A stretch of DNA of 24,814 nt. It comes from a virus. Positions 1-7,558 of the stretch are shown here, one piece after another. The stretch covers positions 1-24,814 of the IMG/VR virus record IMGVR_UViG_3300030012_002897. One strand, written 5' to 3'. The translations under genes were made by a program, and so were the position numbers. Numbering within the stretch: position 1 is the first letter of the stretch; the number at the start of each line of letters is the position of its first letter. Under the pieces are notes generated by a model. That model was not told the origin of the DNA and ran no database searches. It saw only the letters and a program-made list of their open reading frames with translations.

Positions 1-107
1 CAAAACCATGCCCTCATCTTCAAAAAGAAGATGTCAGCAGAATGCGCTCTTTGTTGATTATAAGCATAATCTGAATCAGAAAAGCCCATTAAGTCGCCAA
101 AGACCAT
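1..107 (-). CDS. Partial hypothetical protein, cut by the window edge
   Basis: An open frame begins at an ATG at 107 and runs off the left edge, giving 35 residues that start MVFGDLMGFSDSDYAYN. The ATG follows a good ribosome binding site (GAAGGTGGTTAA) placed just after the stop of the upstream gene, the same tight arrangement as the rest of the operon, so I think it is a real gene. Too little is visible to assign a function. By position, after the capsid and decoration genes, it could belong to the head-tail connection or tail module. Confidence 0.55.
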   Translation of the reverse strand, partial: MVFGDLMGFSDSDYAYNQQRAHSADIFFLKMRAWF

Positions 108-117
108 TTAACCACCT

Positions 118-504
118 TCATTGTAGCGTGGCTAAAAATTCACTTCCGATAGTATTTTCTTCTGTTTCAGGTTGTGTGTAAAAGGGAACATTACCACCAA
201 ATTGTCTTGCGCTTTCTCGCATCTTTTGGCGTTGTTGTTCATCTCTTGCCTTTCTTTCCCAATACGCAGCAATTTTTCTATCAAGGAGCCACATTTCAAT
301 TTTATCATTGAGAGCCAAATCAAACAATGCTTTTACAACCATAATAGCACCAATTGTTCCTAAGCCAAATAGAAATGAATGAGCAATAGGGCCATATGGA
401 AAAGTTAATCCAATCATAGCATAGACGAAAACATTTGCTCCACTTAGAGTCCCGACAAATAAAATTGTCATAACTAATCTGGTATCTGCATTTAAAGCCG
501 CCAT
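118..504 (-). CDS. Small membrane protein with two transmembrane segments
   Basis: This 128-residue protein has two clear hydrophobic stretches, about residues 8-35 and 40-65, followed by a charged, probably helical tail rich in Arg, Lys, Glu and Gln (about residues 70-100). The start at 504 has a strong ribosome binding site (GAGGTGATTTT). It lies ten bases downstream of a probable decoration gene, within the structural operon. Two membrane helices with a charged tail would fit a holin or a virion-associated membrane protein, but neither is shown by sequence. Family not recognised. Confidence 0.8.
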   Translation of the reverse strand: MAALNADTRLVMTILFVGTLSGANVFVYAMIGLTFPYGPIAHSFLFGLGTIGAIMVVKALFDLALNDKIEMWLLDRKIAAYWERKARDEQQRQKMRESARQFGGNVPFYTQPETEENTIGSEFLATLQ

Positions 505-513
505 AAAATCACC

Positions 514-837
514 TCAAGCAAATTCAACGGAAACTGCCGCACCTTCTCCTGTTCCAGAAGAAATACTCAAATATAGTCCATTTACAGCCAAAACGCCATG
601 CATGTCAAATTCTATCATAAGTGGCCCTGCACCAGTAGTAGTGGGGTCTGCGGGGTCTGGCCTAGCCAAAATCATTCTTGATAATTCTAAACCGCTTGCC
701 GCAGAAGCATTATCAAACACTTTTATTGTGGTTGGTGCTGTTCCTGTTAAAACAGCATGAATTGAAACCAACTTACATTGTCCAGCGTTAATTGCTGATG
801 ATGCCGTTTTTACTCCGCTACTTCTGCAACTCGCCAT
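514..837 (-). CDS. Probable virion decoration or minor structural protein
   Basis: This 107-residue protein is rich in small and beta-forming residues. It shows the pattern of a short beta-sandwich virion protein: a stretch near residues 25-50 reading HAVLTGTAPTTIKVFDNASA, then alternating hydrophobic strands near the C-terminus. Many small phage head or decoration proteins carry a similar IKVFDNASAASG-like segment; I recognise this only by general resemblance. The start at 837 has the ribosome binding site GAGGTGTTATC. It is expressed after the capsid protein and two other small structural-type genes, and a stem-loop lies just upstream. Confidence 0.7.
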   Translation of the reverse strand: MASCRSSGVKTASSAINAGQCKLVSIHAVLTGTAPTTIKVFDNASAASGLELSRMILARPDPADPTTTGAGPLMIEFDMHGVLAVNGLYLSISSGTGEGAAVSVEFA

Positions 838-855
838 GATAACACCTCGTTCAAT

Positions 856-887
856 ACACCGTTATGGGTTTCCCCATATAACGGTGT
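856..887 (-). promoter_or_regulatory. Stem-loop in the intergenic gap before the decoration gene
   Basis: ACACCGTTAT (856-865) pairs with ATAACGGTGT (878-887) for ten base pairs. Past a two-base bulge, GGG (866-868) pairs with CCC (873-875) around a four-base loop. It fills the only sizeable gap among the capsid-proximal genes (838-890). In the transcribed direction no run of U follows, so a simple intrinsic terminator is unlikely. A leaky attenuator, an RNA-processing or stability element, or control of the downstream start codon are possible. Function is inferred. Confidence 0.6.
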
Positions 888-890
888 CGC

Positions 891-1217
891 TCATTCATCG
901 GTTAAAGAAGACTTTTTGGCTTTAGTAGCCGTTGATTTCTTTTTTGTTCCCTTCTTTGGAAGAAGCAAACCAGCCAACTCATTATGAGTAGTAATCTTTT
1001 TACTCAATTCAAGAGAGATAGCGGAGAAATGTTCAGGGTCAATTGCCATTAACTCCTTTCTGTCTCCCTCTTCAAAAGTAATTTTAAGGTTTCTATCACT
1101 TAAGCGAAGAAGGGCAGCAACTACGGGTAATTCAATTGGATTATCCCTTGTAAGTTTTTGTCCATGAATAACGAAAGGTTTAAACCCACCACTATCCGAA
1201 ACTTCAACCTTAACCAA
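891..1217 (-). CDS. Small structural-region protein with a basic tail
   Basis: A 108-residue protein if it starts at the TTG at 1217, six bases after a GAGGTG ribosome binding site (1224-1229). The open frame extends upstream to 1361, but that part overlaps the preceding gene and has no comparable start signal; a GTG slightly upstream is an alternative. The body has beta-type segments and the phrase FKPFVIHGQKLTRDNPIELP. The last 25 residues are strongly basic (KKGTKKKSTATKAKK) and could contact DNA or the capsid. Lying between two small structural-type genes, it is probably a virion component or a head-completion protein. Family not recognised. Confidence 0.7.
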   Translation of the reverse strand: MVKVEVSDSGGFKPFVIHGQKLTRDNPIELPVVAALLRLSDRNLKITFEEGDRKELMAIDPEHFSAISLELSKKITTHNELAGLLLPKKGTKKKSTATKAKKSSLTDE

Positions 1218-1227
1218 AGGAAACACC

Positions 1228-1593
1228 TCAAAGGTTGCCAAAGACACGCAATCGGAATTGCATCCCCGAATGAGTTCCACCATCAGCCACTTCTGCCGGA
1301 GTAGCCTGTAAAGCATCAACAATAAGCATTGTAAATGATGTTGCGCTGGTATAACTTCCATCTGTTCCAGAGATTACAAATGTTGGATAAAACTTTACAT
1401 TACTTGTTCCTGTGTGAGAAACAGCAGTAATAGTTGATAATCCAAAATCACTTGCACTTAGAACAACACCAGAAGCATCGTAGGTTGAAACATCAATGAA
1501 GGCATCTACCATGTATTCATCGCCGTTTGCCCTTGGTTTCGTATAACCCTTGTGGTCTGCTAACAGACTCACAGTAAAAACTTCTTCTGTCAT
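1228..1593 (-). CDS. Probable virion structural protein
   Basis: This 121-residue protein follows the major capsid gene by ten bases and starts at 1593 behind GAGGTGGTATAA. It is rich in Ser, Thr, Val and Ala with alternating hydrophobic strands (for example VDAFIDVSTYDASGVVLSA), as expected of a beta-sandwich decoration, fibre or head-completion protein. No catalytic motif is visible. In HK97-type viruses the genes straight after the capsid gene often encode decoration or head-tail joining proteins, which supports a structural role without settling which. Confidence 0.7.
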   Translation of the reverse strand: MTEEVFTVSLLADHKGYTKPRANGDEYMVDAFIDVSTYDASGVVLSASDFGLSTITAVSHTGTSNVKFYPTFVISGTDGSYTSATSFTMLIVDALQATPAEVADGGTHSGMQFRLRVFGNL

Positions 1594-1603
1594 TTATACC
1601 ACC

Positions 1604-2953
1604 TCAAAGAAGGTTTGTGATTTTTCCTTGTCCTCTGAAGTAAGAACAGCCCATTTCACCAATTGTTCGGTAAAGAGCCTTGTTTCCAAGACGACCCACA
1701 CCGAATGGGTTTCCGTTGCTGATACCGTCTTCAAAGTATTGAGTAGGCTTCATAACAGACAACCAAAGATGGTCTGTATCAAGAAGCAACATATCGCTGA
1801 TACAAGAAGTATTTGCGCCAGTTGAACCCATAGCGGCAACAGGAATCAAAGGAATATCGTAGTAAGTTGAAACTCGGAAACCGACTTCCATACCCTTAAC
1901 ACCACGAACACCGTTCACAGTCGGAACAATTTCCTTTCTGTCCATAAATCGCTCTTGAGCCTGAAGTAAGTCAGAAAGCGTTTGAAGAGTATCATATCCC
2001 GTAAGAATGACCTTTGGTGAACCACCAGCAACTCTCAAATCTCGAAGCATAGCGTTTAGGACAGTCAAAGTAAATTGACGAGCATTTCCGCTTGCATATC
2101 CAGCACCGAAAGAAACCTGTGCATCAAGGAAAGAAGCCGAGTCTCGGTTAAGACCGAAAATGTTGCTAATTTCATTCGTTGTTGCCGAGGAAGTCAAAAC
2201 AGTTCCAGCCGCCATAGCATCCAATTCTGCCTTTGACGAAATAATTTTGTAGAGAGAGGTGTAGTTTCTCTCAATTGTTCCTATTTGGTTTGTAGCGGCC
2301 AAATCGTAGTTCTCAAGAGGCATAACAATCATTTGGTTTTGAACCTCAGAATGGTGCTTGCCCATGTCTTCTCTCAATTGAGCACGAATATCACCGATAC
2401 CATCATCAATAGCGGCCATTTCCATAGCAAGTTCAGAGAACTCAAACTGATGAGCCACAATTTTAGGGCTAATGAACAGTTGCTCATAAACAGGAGCAAT
2501 AGAAGCCAAACCGTCTTGGTGGGTGTCTAATCCTGCATTTTCAGGAACACCACCGATAAGGTCAGGTCTAAGCGAAGTTCCGCCAAGTGCGGCGGCTGAA
2601 CCAGTTGTATTGACTCCGCTAATATCAAGGAAATTACCGCTTCCACCAGCAGGTCGCTCTTTTAGAACTCTCCAACCGCTTGAAGTGTATGGTCGCTTTG
2701 AAATAACCGAAAGTGCGTTGCATTCTCGGTTTAGCATAGACCAGACTTTTTGGCCGTAAATTTTGTTGTAAAGAGCAGTAGTGTCAGAAATGGCACTAAA
2801 ACCATTTGCGGCGGTTCCTGCAACATCGTGTCCGGCATGAATACCAGCAACACCACCTGCTTGCTTGAGCAGTTGGTTGTTAAGGCCGGTATGACCAGTC
2901 AATCCGTAAGTTTGTCTTTCTAAGTCTGCAATTGTGTTAATATATCCTGCCAT
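1604..2953 (-). CDS. Major capsid protein, HK97-fold type
   Basis: A 449-residue protein straight after the protease-scaffold gene, which is the standard position for the shell protein in HK97-lineage viruses. It is neutral, rich in Gly, Ala and Ser, and has no enzyme motifs. The order is a glycine-rich N-terminal region (1-60), a central part containing VYEQLFISPKIVAHQFEFS (a segment resembling the E-loop to spine-helix region of large phage capsid proteins), a long helix with acidic residues, and a C-terminal part containing GYDTLQTLSDLLQAQERF. The start at 2953 has a strong site (GAGGTGATTTAAC). It lacks the W-x-x-I-x-K peptide and is my candidate for the receptor of that tag. Assignment rests mainly on gene order, size and composition. 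Confidence 0.85.
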   Translation of the reverse strand: MAGYINTIADLERQTYGLTGHTGLNNQLLKQAGGVAGIHAGHDVAGTAANGFSAISDTTALYNKIYGQKVWSMLNRECNALSVISKRPYTSSGWRVLKERPAGGSGNFLDISGVNTTGSAAALGGTSLRPDLIGGVPENAGLDTHQDGLASIAPVYEQLFISPKIVAHQFEFSELAMEMAAIDDGIGDIRAQLREDMGKHHSEVQNQMIVMPLENYDLAATNQIGTIERNYTSLYKIISSKAELDAMAAGTVLTSSATTNEISNIFGLNRDSASFLDAQVSFGAGYASGNARQFTLTVLNAMLRDLRVAGGSPKVILTGYDTLQTLSDLLQAQERFMDRKEIVPTVNGVRGVKGMEVGFRVSTYYDIPLIPVAAMGSTGANTSCISDMLLLDTDHLWLSVMKPTQYFEDGISNGNPFGVGRLGNKALYRTIGEMGCSYFRGQGKITNLL

Positions 2954-2964
2954 GTTAAATCACC

Positions 2965-4203
2965 TCAGTTAAATCCTCCAGCCATTTTATGAATTTCCGA
3001 CCAATCCATTTCGGCCAGTTCTTCCATAGTTGGGAGTGTAATTTGGGCTTCTTCTTGAGCCTTGATGATTTGATTCTTCTCAGCCGTCAAAGACTTTCGG
3101 AGAGAAGCAAATTCATTCTTAAGAGAAGCAATTTCGGAAGCCGCATCATATTGCGACTTTGCGAGAATATTTTCTCTTGCTGAAGTTTCAGCCTTAAAAC
3201 GAGCCTCAAACTGCTTTTGGAGGTTGTCGTAAGCCAACTTCTCCAATTGTTCTTGACGGAAAGCATCGTAAGCCTTCTCAATGTTAGCAACGCTCAAGTC
3301 GAGCGTTTCTAGTTCATTGTTGTTAAATGCCTTAACAACGGGAAGGTCGGAGGGCTTTGGGCGACCGTTATCAATAATGATTCTATCTGCGGGTTCACCG
3401 ATTTCAACACCAGCACCGTCAAGAGTTGGAAGATATGCTTTCATTTCTTCATCCTTCATTTTTTCGGACATCATTTTTTCGTCATCCATCTTTTCATCCA
3501 TGAGTTTTTCAGACATCATTTTCTCATCTTGGTCTTCCATTTTCTCATCCATGAGTTTTTCAGACATCATCTTTTCCTCATCTTTCATCTTTTCGTCCAT
3601 TTCTTCCTTACGCAGAGTATTAACCTCTGCCATAAGTGCGTCCAGTTCTTCTAAAGCCTTTTCAATTTTGCTCATATTTTTCACCTTTTTTTCTTGTTTA
3701 AGAATATCAAACTTTGCTTCGGGATTTATTCCTTTTTCACAGATAGTAACTTCGTGTAATTCAAGTTTGCTAATTTCGTTAAATTCACCCAGTTCTGGAT
3801 TAGTTCTTTTTGTTTTTTGTAAAGCCTGTCCTCCAATACTAAATGACCTAAGCGAACCTTTTCTAATTCCTCTATTAATTTCCTTTGCTTTTTCAATATC
3901 ATCTCTTAATTTGATTACCACAAAGAACCCGACATCATCAACTTCTGTTTTCCATAACTTTCCGTTTTTGTCTCGGTATGATTTTACTACTTCTCCAACT
4001 TGAACATTTGAGTGGTTAGTCATTACATTTCTAAACTTAGGGTTTTCCATGTATTTTTCAACTGCTTCCTCCAATGCTTTGAGTGTGATTAAGTCATTTT
4101 GTTTATCAACAATTTCAATGCTTGCATATCCTCCAATCATCAAATCGTCGCTTTTAAGAATCCTGAAATCTTGAGTGTTGTTCATCATCACCGACGAAGC
4201 CAT
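2965..4203 (-). CDS. Prohead protease fused to a scaffold domain
   Basis: This 412-residue protein has an HK97-family prohead serine protease domain in about residues 10-170. The likely catalytic histidine is H64 in MTNHSN and the serine is in SFSIGG (S122, possibly S120); a conserved-type INPEA follows near 160. A methionine- and acid-rich repeat covers about 200-254 (DEKMMSEKLMDEKM units), then a long charged coiled coil (300-390) typical of internal scaffolds. The last 14 residues include MDWSEIHKMAGG, a match to the tag consensus seen in many neighbours. The ATG at 4203 is preferred; an in-frame TTG at 4212 is an alternative. The protease is expected to digest the scaffold during head maturation. 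It is followed by the capsid gene. Confidence 0.9.
   Translation of the reverse strand: MASSVMMNNTQDFRILKSDDLMIGGYASIEIVDKQNDLITLKALEEAVEKYMENPKFRNVMTNHSNVQVGEVVKSYRDKNGKLWKTEVDDVGFFVVIKLRDDIEKAKEINRGIRKGSLRSFSIGGQALQKTKRTNPELGEFNEISKLELHEVTICEKGINPEAKFDILKQEKKVKNMSKIEKALEELDALMAEVNTLRKEEMDEKMKDEEKMMSEKLMDEKMEDQDEKMMSEKLMDEKMDDEKMMSEKMKDEEMKAYLPTLDGAGVEIGEPADRIIIDNGRPKPSDLPVVKAFNNNELETLDLSVANIEKAYDAFRQEQLEKLAYDNLQKQFEARFKAETSARENILAKSQYDAASEIASLKNEFASLRKSLTAEKNQIIKAQEEAQITLPTMEELAEMDWSEIHKMAGGFN
3494..3570 (-). repeat. In-gene direct repeat in the scaffold region
   Basis: A 26-base sequence occurs exactly twice, at 3494-3519 and 3545-3570, 51 bases (17 codons) apart. It encodes the Met-rich MMSEKLMDE units of the protease-scaffold protein. 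Degenerate further copies flank it (about 3440-3605), so the repeat array probably grew by slippage or unequal recombination. Confidence 0.9.
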
Positions 4204-4230
4204 TCTTCTCAACCCTTCTTATTCAATTGC

Positions 4231-4240
4231 AGTATATAAA
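4231..4240 (-). promoter_or_regulatory. Archaeal-type TATA box candidate upstream of the protease and capsid genes
   Basis: The minus strand reads TTTATATACT here, in the 43-base gap between the ligase stop (4247) and the protease ATG (4203). If it is a TATA box, transcription would begin about 25 bases downstream, near 4205-4212, giving a nearly leaderless protease-capsid message. A clear purine-rich BRE is not visible just upstream (GGTGTTC). In AT-rich DNA such a match can occur by chance, but its position in a true gap before the most highly needed genes makes it plausible. Confidence 0.45.
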
Positions 4241-4246
4241 GAACAC

Positions 4247-6760
4247 CTATTCATTCGTAGGAATGGATAACTTGTTATACCTGTCTTCGCCAATATCCCA
4301 CTTTCCTGTGTCTGATTCTGTATCTGCTGGCGTTTGTTTATATCCAGTCCAAGCAAGCCACATTTTTTCTCCATCAACAGGAATGACTCTAATATGTATT
4401 TTAGTTTCAAATTTATTTCCTTCTAAGAAATATTCATGATAGCCGTCTTTTTGAACTCCAAGCCTTATTTCACCGGAATCAATAACTTTTCCTCTCTCAA
4501 CATTTTTTGATACCTCTGCTGGATATTTACCAGCCGCACCGAATAAATCAAACAGTTCTTCCTCATTTTCTATATCAATAGTCCAATGCATAACTTCATC
4601 GCCAACGCTAATACTTAAATGAATTCTATTGTCTTCTCTTGCATAAATTTTAAATTGTCCTTTCTGATATTCTTTTGGTGTTTTATATGCTTTTTTAATT
4701 TCTTCATTTTGTAAAATTATATCGGGGTCTGCATGTAGTTTTCCATCAACCATAGAAATATGTTCCCTCTCTTGCGCCCAACTTCCCAATTTAGATTGCT
4801 TAGAATCTAATATATCTTCATAGGTTTCTTTCATATTTCTCATCAAAAAATCATGAACATCTTTAACACTTCTATCCCCTTTTTCTTGCAAATAATTTAC
4901 AATCGAAACAGTAAGTTTGCCTTGTTTGGTTTTCATAATTTCCTCTGCTTGCGTTTTCCAAAGGTCAATATCTTGTAAGGCATTTTTTGACATTAGATTA
5001 TTTTCTTCAAAGCCATAAATGGTGAAGCCAGTCATGTCATACTTGATGATAGCATTTGCTTCGCCGTGAATATGGTCTGTAATTTTAACTCCTTTAGTAA
5101 AGGCTTCAACATCATAATTCAATGATTTTTTAGTATCTTGAGATAATAGTTCTAAAGTAATTAATTTATCGGGATGTTCAACTTCAGGTATTTCAATAAC
5201 CTTTGCTGAAAACAAACTATACCCTTCTCCCTTCTTTTTAACCTCATCTACCTTTACTCTAATAATATCGCCAACATCAACAGAAATTTTTGTATTTAGC
5301 GCTTTTCCTACATTCAAATACATTCTTCCTTCAATTTCTTGAAGATTTTTCATTTCTTCATTGATTGGGCCAACTCCAACTGTGTAAGAATAGAGTTTAG
5401 ATTTTGTTTTAGATTTATCTAAGACAATGACATCTAAATCAACAAATTTCTTCAACTTAATCCACTTTGGATTCTTTTTTGTTCCTATATAGTAAGTTGA
5501 AGTAGCATCTTTAATTACTACTCCTTCAGATGTAGGTATCTTCATAATTTGTTCAGCATATTCTTTTAAATCCTTTAAACTGTCGGCTTGGCGAGTGTCT
5601 TTTTTAGAAGGATAATCTATTGCATCGGATGACTTAGAAGAGTAATTATTGAATAGTGTTGTCATTCTAACTTCTAATTCTTCTTCCATCATATTTTGAG
5701 ATTCATGCCGCATAATATCAAAAACATGACATCTTAGTTTAGCATCTTTATATTTATTTTTAAAAACATGAGCAATAGTATCTGCACGATGTAGCGGTTC
5801 ATCGCCATCAAACAAAATAAGTTCAGCATCAAGAATACAATCTCCATATTCTTTTTTCTTAAGTTCATCTACTTGTTCTTTACATTTTTCAGTAATGTCT
5901 TTTTCATTATAAGAAAAGATTTTGATGTTATTGTCAATTTTATGCAATTGGACTCTCATGCCATCATACTTCTCTTGAATATACCAATTTCCACTAAATC
6001 CTTTTAATTCATTAATATCATCAATTTCAAAAATTCTATACATGGGTTTATTTGGAATAATAAAATCACTTTCTGCTTTTTTCTCGGAAGACTTCTTTTC
6101 TTCCTTTTTCATATCAATATCTTTAAGTTCCTCTAATTCTTCTTTCGTATTTTTAGAAAGCATAATTAGTTCTAACATGTCCATAGCAGCCTTTACTTTA
6201 GATTCAACTTTCTTTGAGTCTTTTCCATCCCCGTAATGCTCCGTAATATAGAGGGCCACATCGTCCACTTGTAGGTCAAGTCCTTGAAGACCCTGCGTAA
6301 TTCGGTCGGGTTCCATGTCTTTAATGCTTAAAACTTCGTCAGAAAGAGTTTTATTATCGTCCCTTATAGCATAATGGACAAATTTAACCATTGATTCTGG
6401 ATTAGTCATTAATTCTTCTAAGACTCCCTCCCCAAAAGATGCGGCGAAAGGGTCGGACACTAGCGATGAAGTATAGCGAATTAATTTTATTTTCTTGTAT
6501 AATTCTCTTGCTTGTGGAGATTTAGGGTCTTTTGTTTCTTTAGCATCTAAATCTTCTTCATCAATAAAGTTTTTTAATTCCTTTCCAGCAGCATCTAACT
6601 CTTCATACGAGTTTTTAATCATATCAACTGCTTTACGCCAGCGACCCGAATATTCTTCAGGGTCTTCAATAGCAGATAAATAGGCAACTCTTGTCTTTTC
6701 AAAAAGACGAAGCAACTCAACAGAAGGCTGCTTGTCTTTTTCAATAGACCCAAGTTTCAT
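4247..6760 (-). CDS. ATP-dependent DNA ligase with extra N- and C-terminal domains
   Basis: An 837-residue protein with a complete ligase core in the middle: the adenylated lysine in EKYDGMR (K264), FSYNEKDIT (about 282-290, Tyr where Arg is usual), DAEL (311-314), CHVFDI (344-349), EGVVIK (412-417) and WIKLKK (433-438), then an OB-fold to about 530. It would seal nicks using ATP. Residues 1-230 are helical and charged, unlike known ligase N-termini that I recognise. About 615-680 looks like a winged helix. Residues 702-809 weakly resemble the LigD 3'-phosphoesterase domain (RIHLSISVGDEVMHW), but its usual catalytic histidines are mostly absent. The ATG at 6760 follows AGGTGGTATCA. It sits between head genes, unlike typical replication-linked ligases. 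Confidence 0.9.
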   Translation of the reverse strand: MKLGSIEKDKQPSVELLRLFEKTRVAYLSAIEDPEEYSGRWRKAVDMIKNSYEELDAAGKELKNFIDEEDLDAKETKDPKSPQARELYKKIKLIRYTSSLVSDPFAASFGEGVLEELMTNPESMVKFVHYAIRDDNKTLSDEVLSIKDMEPDRITQGLQGLDLQVDDVALYITEHYGDGKDSKKVESKVKAAMDMLELIMLSKNTKEELEELKDIDMKKEEKKSSEKKAESDFIIPNKPMYRIFEIDDINELKGFSGNWYIQEKYDGMRVQLHKIDNNIKIFSYNEKDITEKCKEQVDELKKKEYGDCILDAELILFDGDEPLHRADTIAHVFKNKYKDAKLRCHVFDIMRHESQNMMEEELEVRMTTLFNNYSSKSSDAIDYPSKKDTRQADSLKDLKEYAEQIMKIPTSEGVVIKDATSTYYIGTKKNPKWIKLKKFVDLDVIVLDKSKTKSKLYSYTVGVGPINEEMKNLQEIEGRMYLNVGKALNTKISVDVGDIIRVKVDEVKKKGEGYSLFSAKVIEIPEVEHPDKLITLELLSQDTKKSLNYDVEAFTKGVKITDHIHGEANAIIKYDMTGFTIYGFEENNLMSKNALQDIDLWKTQAEEIMKTKQGKLTVSIVNYLQEKGDRSVKDVHDFLMRNMKETYEDILDSKQSKLGSWAQEREHISMVDGKLHADPDIILQNEEIKKAYKTPKEYQKGQFKIYAREDNRIHLSISVGDEVMHWTIDIENEEELFDLFGAAGKYPAEVSKNVERGKVIDSGEIRLGVQKDGYHEYFLEGNKFETKIHIRVIPVDGEKMWLAWTGYKQTPADTESDTGKWDIGEDRYNKLSIPTNE

Positions 6761-6773
6761 TGATACCACCTAT

Positions 6774-7307
6774 TTAGCGGTATCTATTTGGTTGTCTTAA
6801 GACTGTCCCACCCTCTCCTTGAAATGGGGAGGTAGAAATAAATTGTTCTAACATACCGATTAATTGACTCATTCTGATAGTAAATCTTTTTTGGTCTACT
6901 CTACCAGTACGAAGGTCATCAAGAAGTTTATCCATTTCTTTGTTTGTTGCTTCTAAATCAGCCTCAAGACTTTCCATTCTTCTTTTGTTAGATTCTTTAT
7001 CAAGGAAAGGGTTGGCTTCTTCTTTCTTAATTAATTCTTTAAGAATAGTCATAGCCTTTGCAAATTCAGTCATTTGACCACCAAGGCCATATCCCATTTG
7101 AGCAGGGCCATCCCTTTCTGTTTTTTCAGGAATTAAGTTTTTAGGGGTTTCAGCAGAAGGACGCTTTAATTTAACGGCTTCACTTTCATCGGGCATTGGG
7201 TTTCTATTATTGTCATTTAGGGATAAATATAGAAGTTCTTTTGCTTCTCTTGCTTTTTCAATGACCATAGAAACAATTCTCTCTTCTTTCGTTACTCTTT
7301 CTGGCAT
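6774..7307 (-). CDS. Helical head-region protein of unknown function
   Basis: A 177-residue protein starting at the ATG at 7307, which has GGAGTGATTAAT just upstream; an in-frame GTG at 7316 overlaps the previous gene's stop and is less likely. The N-terminal third is a charged helix, the middle is Pro- and Gly-rich (RPSAETPKNLIPEK, then GYGLGGQ), and about 85-165 is a predicted coiled coil with Lys, Glu, Met and Leu. It lies between the tagged 81-residue gene and the ligase gene. It has no tag of its own. Function not recognised; a scaffold-like or internal head protein is plausible from context. Confidence 0.75.
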   Translation of the reverse strand: MPERVTKEERIVSMVIEKAREAKELLYLSLNDNNRNPMPDESEAVKLKRPSAETPKNLIPEKTERDGPAQMGYGLGGQMTEFAKAMTILKELIKKEEANPFLDKESNKRRMESLEADLEATNKEMDKLLDDLRTGRVDQKRFTIRMSQLIGMLEQFISTSPFQGEGGTVLRQPNRYR

Positions 7308-7312
7308 ATTAA

Positions 7313-7558
7313 TCACTCCATTCCTTTAACCATTTTGTGAATGTCAGACCAATCCATATCTCCAACATTTTTTCCTAATACAGACTCTCCACCAATAACA
7401 GATTCCATAGCGGGAGTAGGACTATTTGATACGACATAGCCCGCTTTCATCAACAGACTATCTTTAGCATAAATTGTTTTTTCTAGTGCTTCGACTTTTG
7501 CGGTTAAAGCCTTAATAATCTCAAGAACATCTTCATTAATTGAATTTTCTTCACTCAT
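7313..7558 (-). CDS. Small head-region protein with a scaffold-like C-terminal tag
   Basis: This 81-residue protein has a short helix-forming N-terminal half with a heptad-like pattern (about 8-32), a flexible middle (YVVSNSPTPAMESV) and a C-terminus ending MDWSDIHKMVKGME. That end is almost the same as the last residues of the protease-scaffold protein (MDWSEIHKMAGGFN), with W at residue 70. The start at 7558 overlaps the end of the upstream gene by four bases (ATGA). The layout of coiled coil, linker and tag looks like a miniature scaffold or an adaptor carrying the same docking peptide. No family recognised. Confidence 0.8.
   Translation of the reverse strand: MSEENSINEDVLEIIKALTAKVEALEKTIYAKDSLLMKAGYVVSNSPTPAMESVIGGESVLGKNVGDMDWSDIHKMVKGME

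Noticed and set aside
1218-1361. An upstream extension of the 891-1217 gene
   Set aside because: It overlaps the preceding structural gene in another frame and the good ribosome site is at 1224-1229, pointing to the TTG at 1217.
3281-4003. A 240-residue open frame on the plus strand
   Set aside because: It is the reverse complement of the protease-scaffold gene; its repetitive Ser/Phe-rich text mirrors the Met-rich repeat, and it has no ribosome site.
4247-6760. An RNA ligase or capping enzyme instead of a DNA ligase
   Set aside because: The motif order, spacing and OB-fold agree with ATP-dependent DNA ligases, so the DNA ligase reading is preferred.
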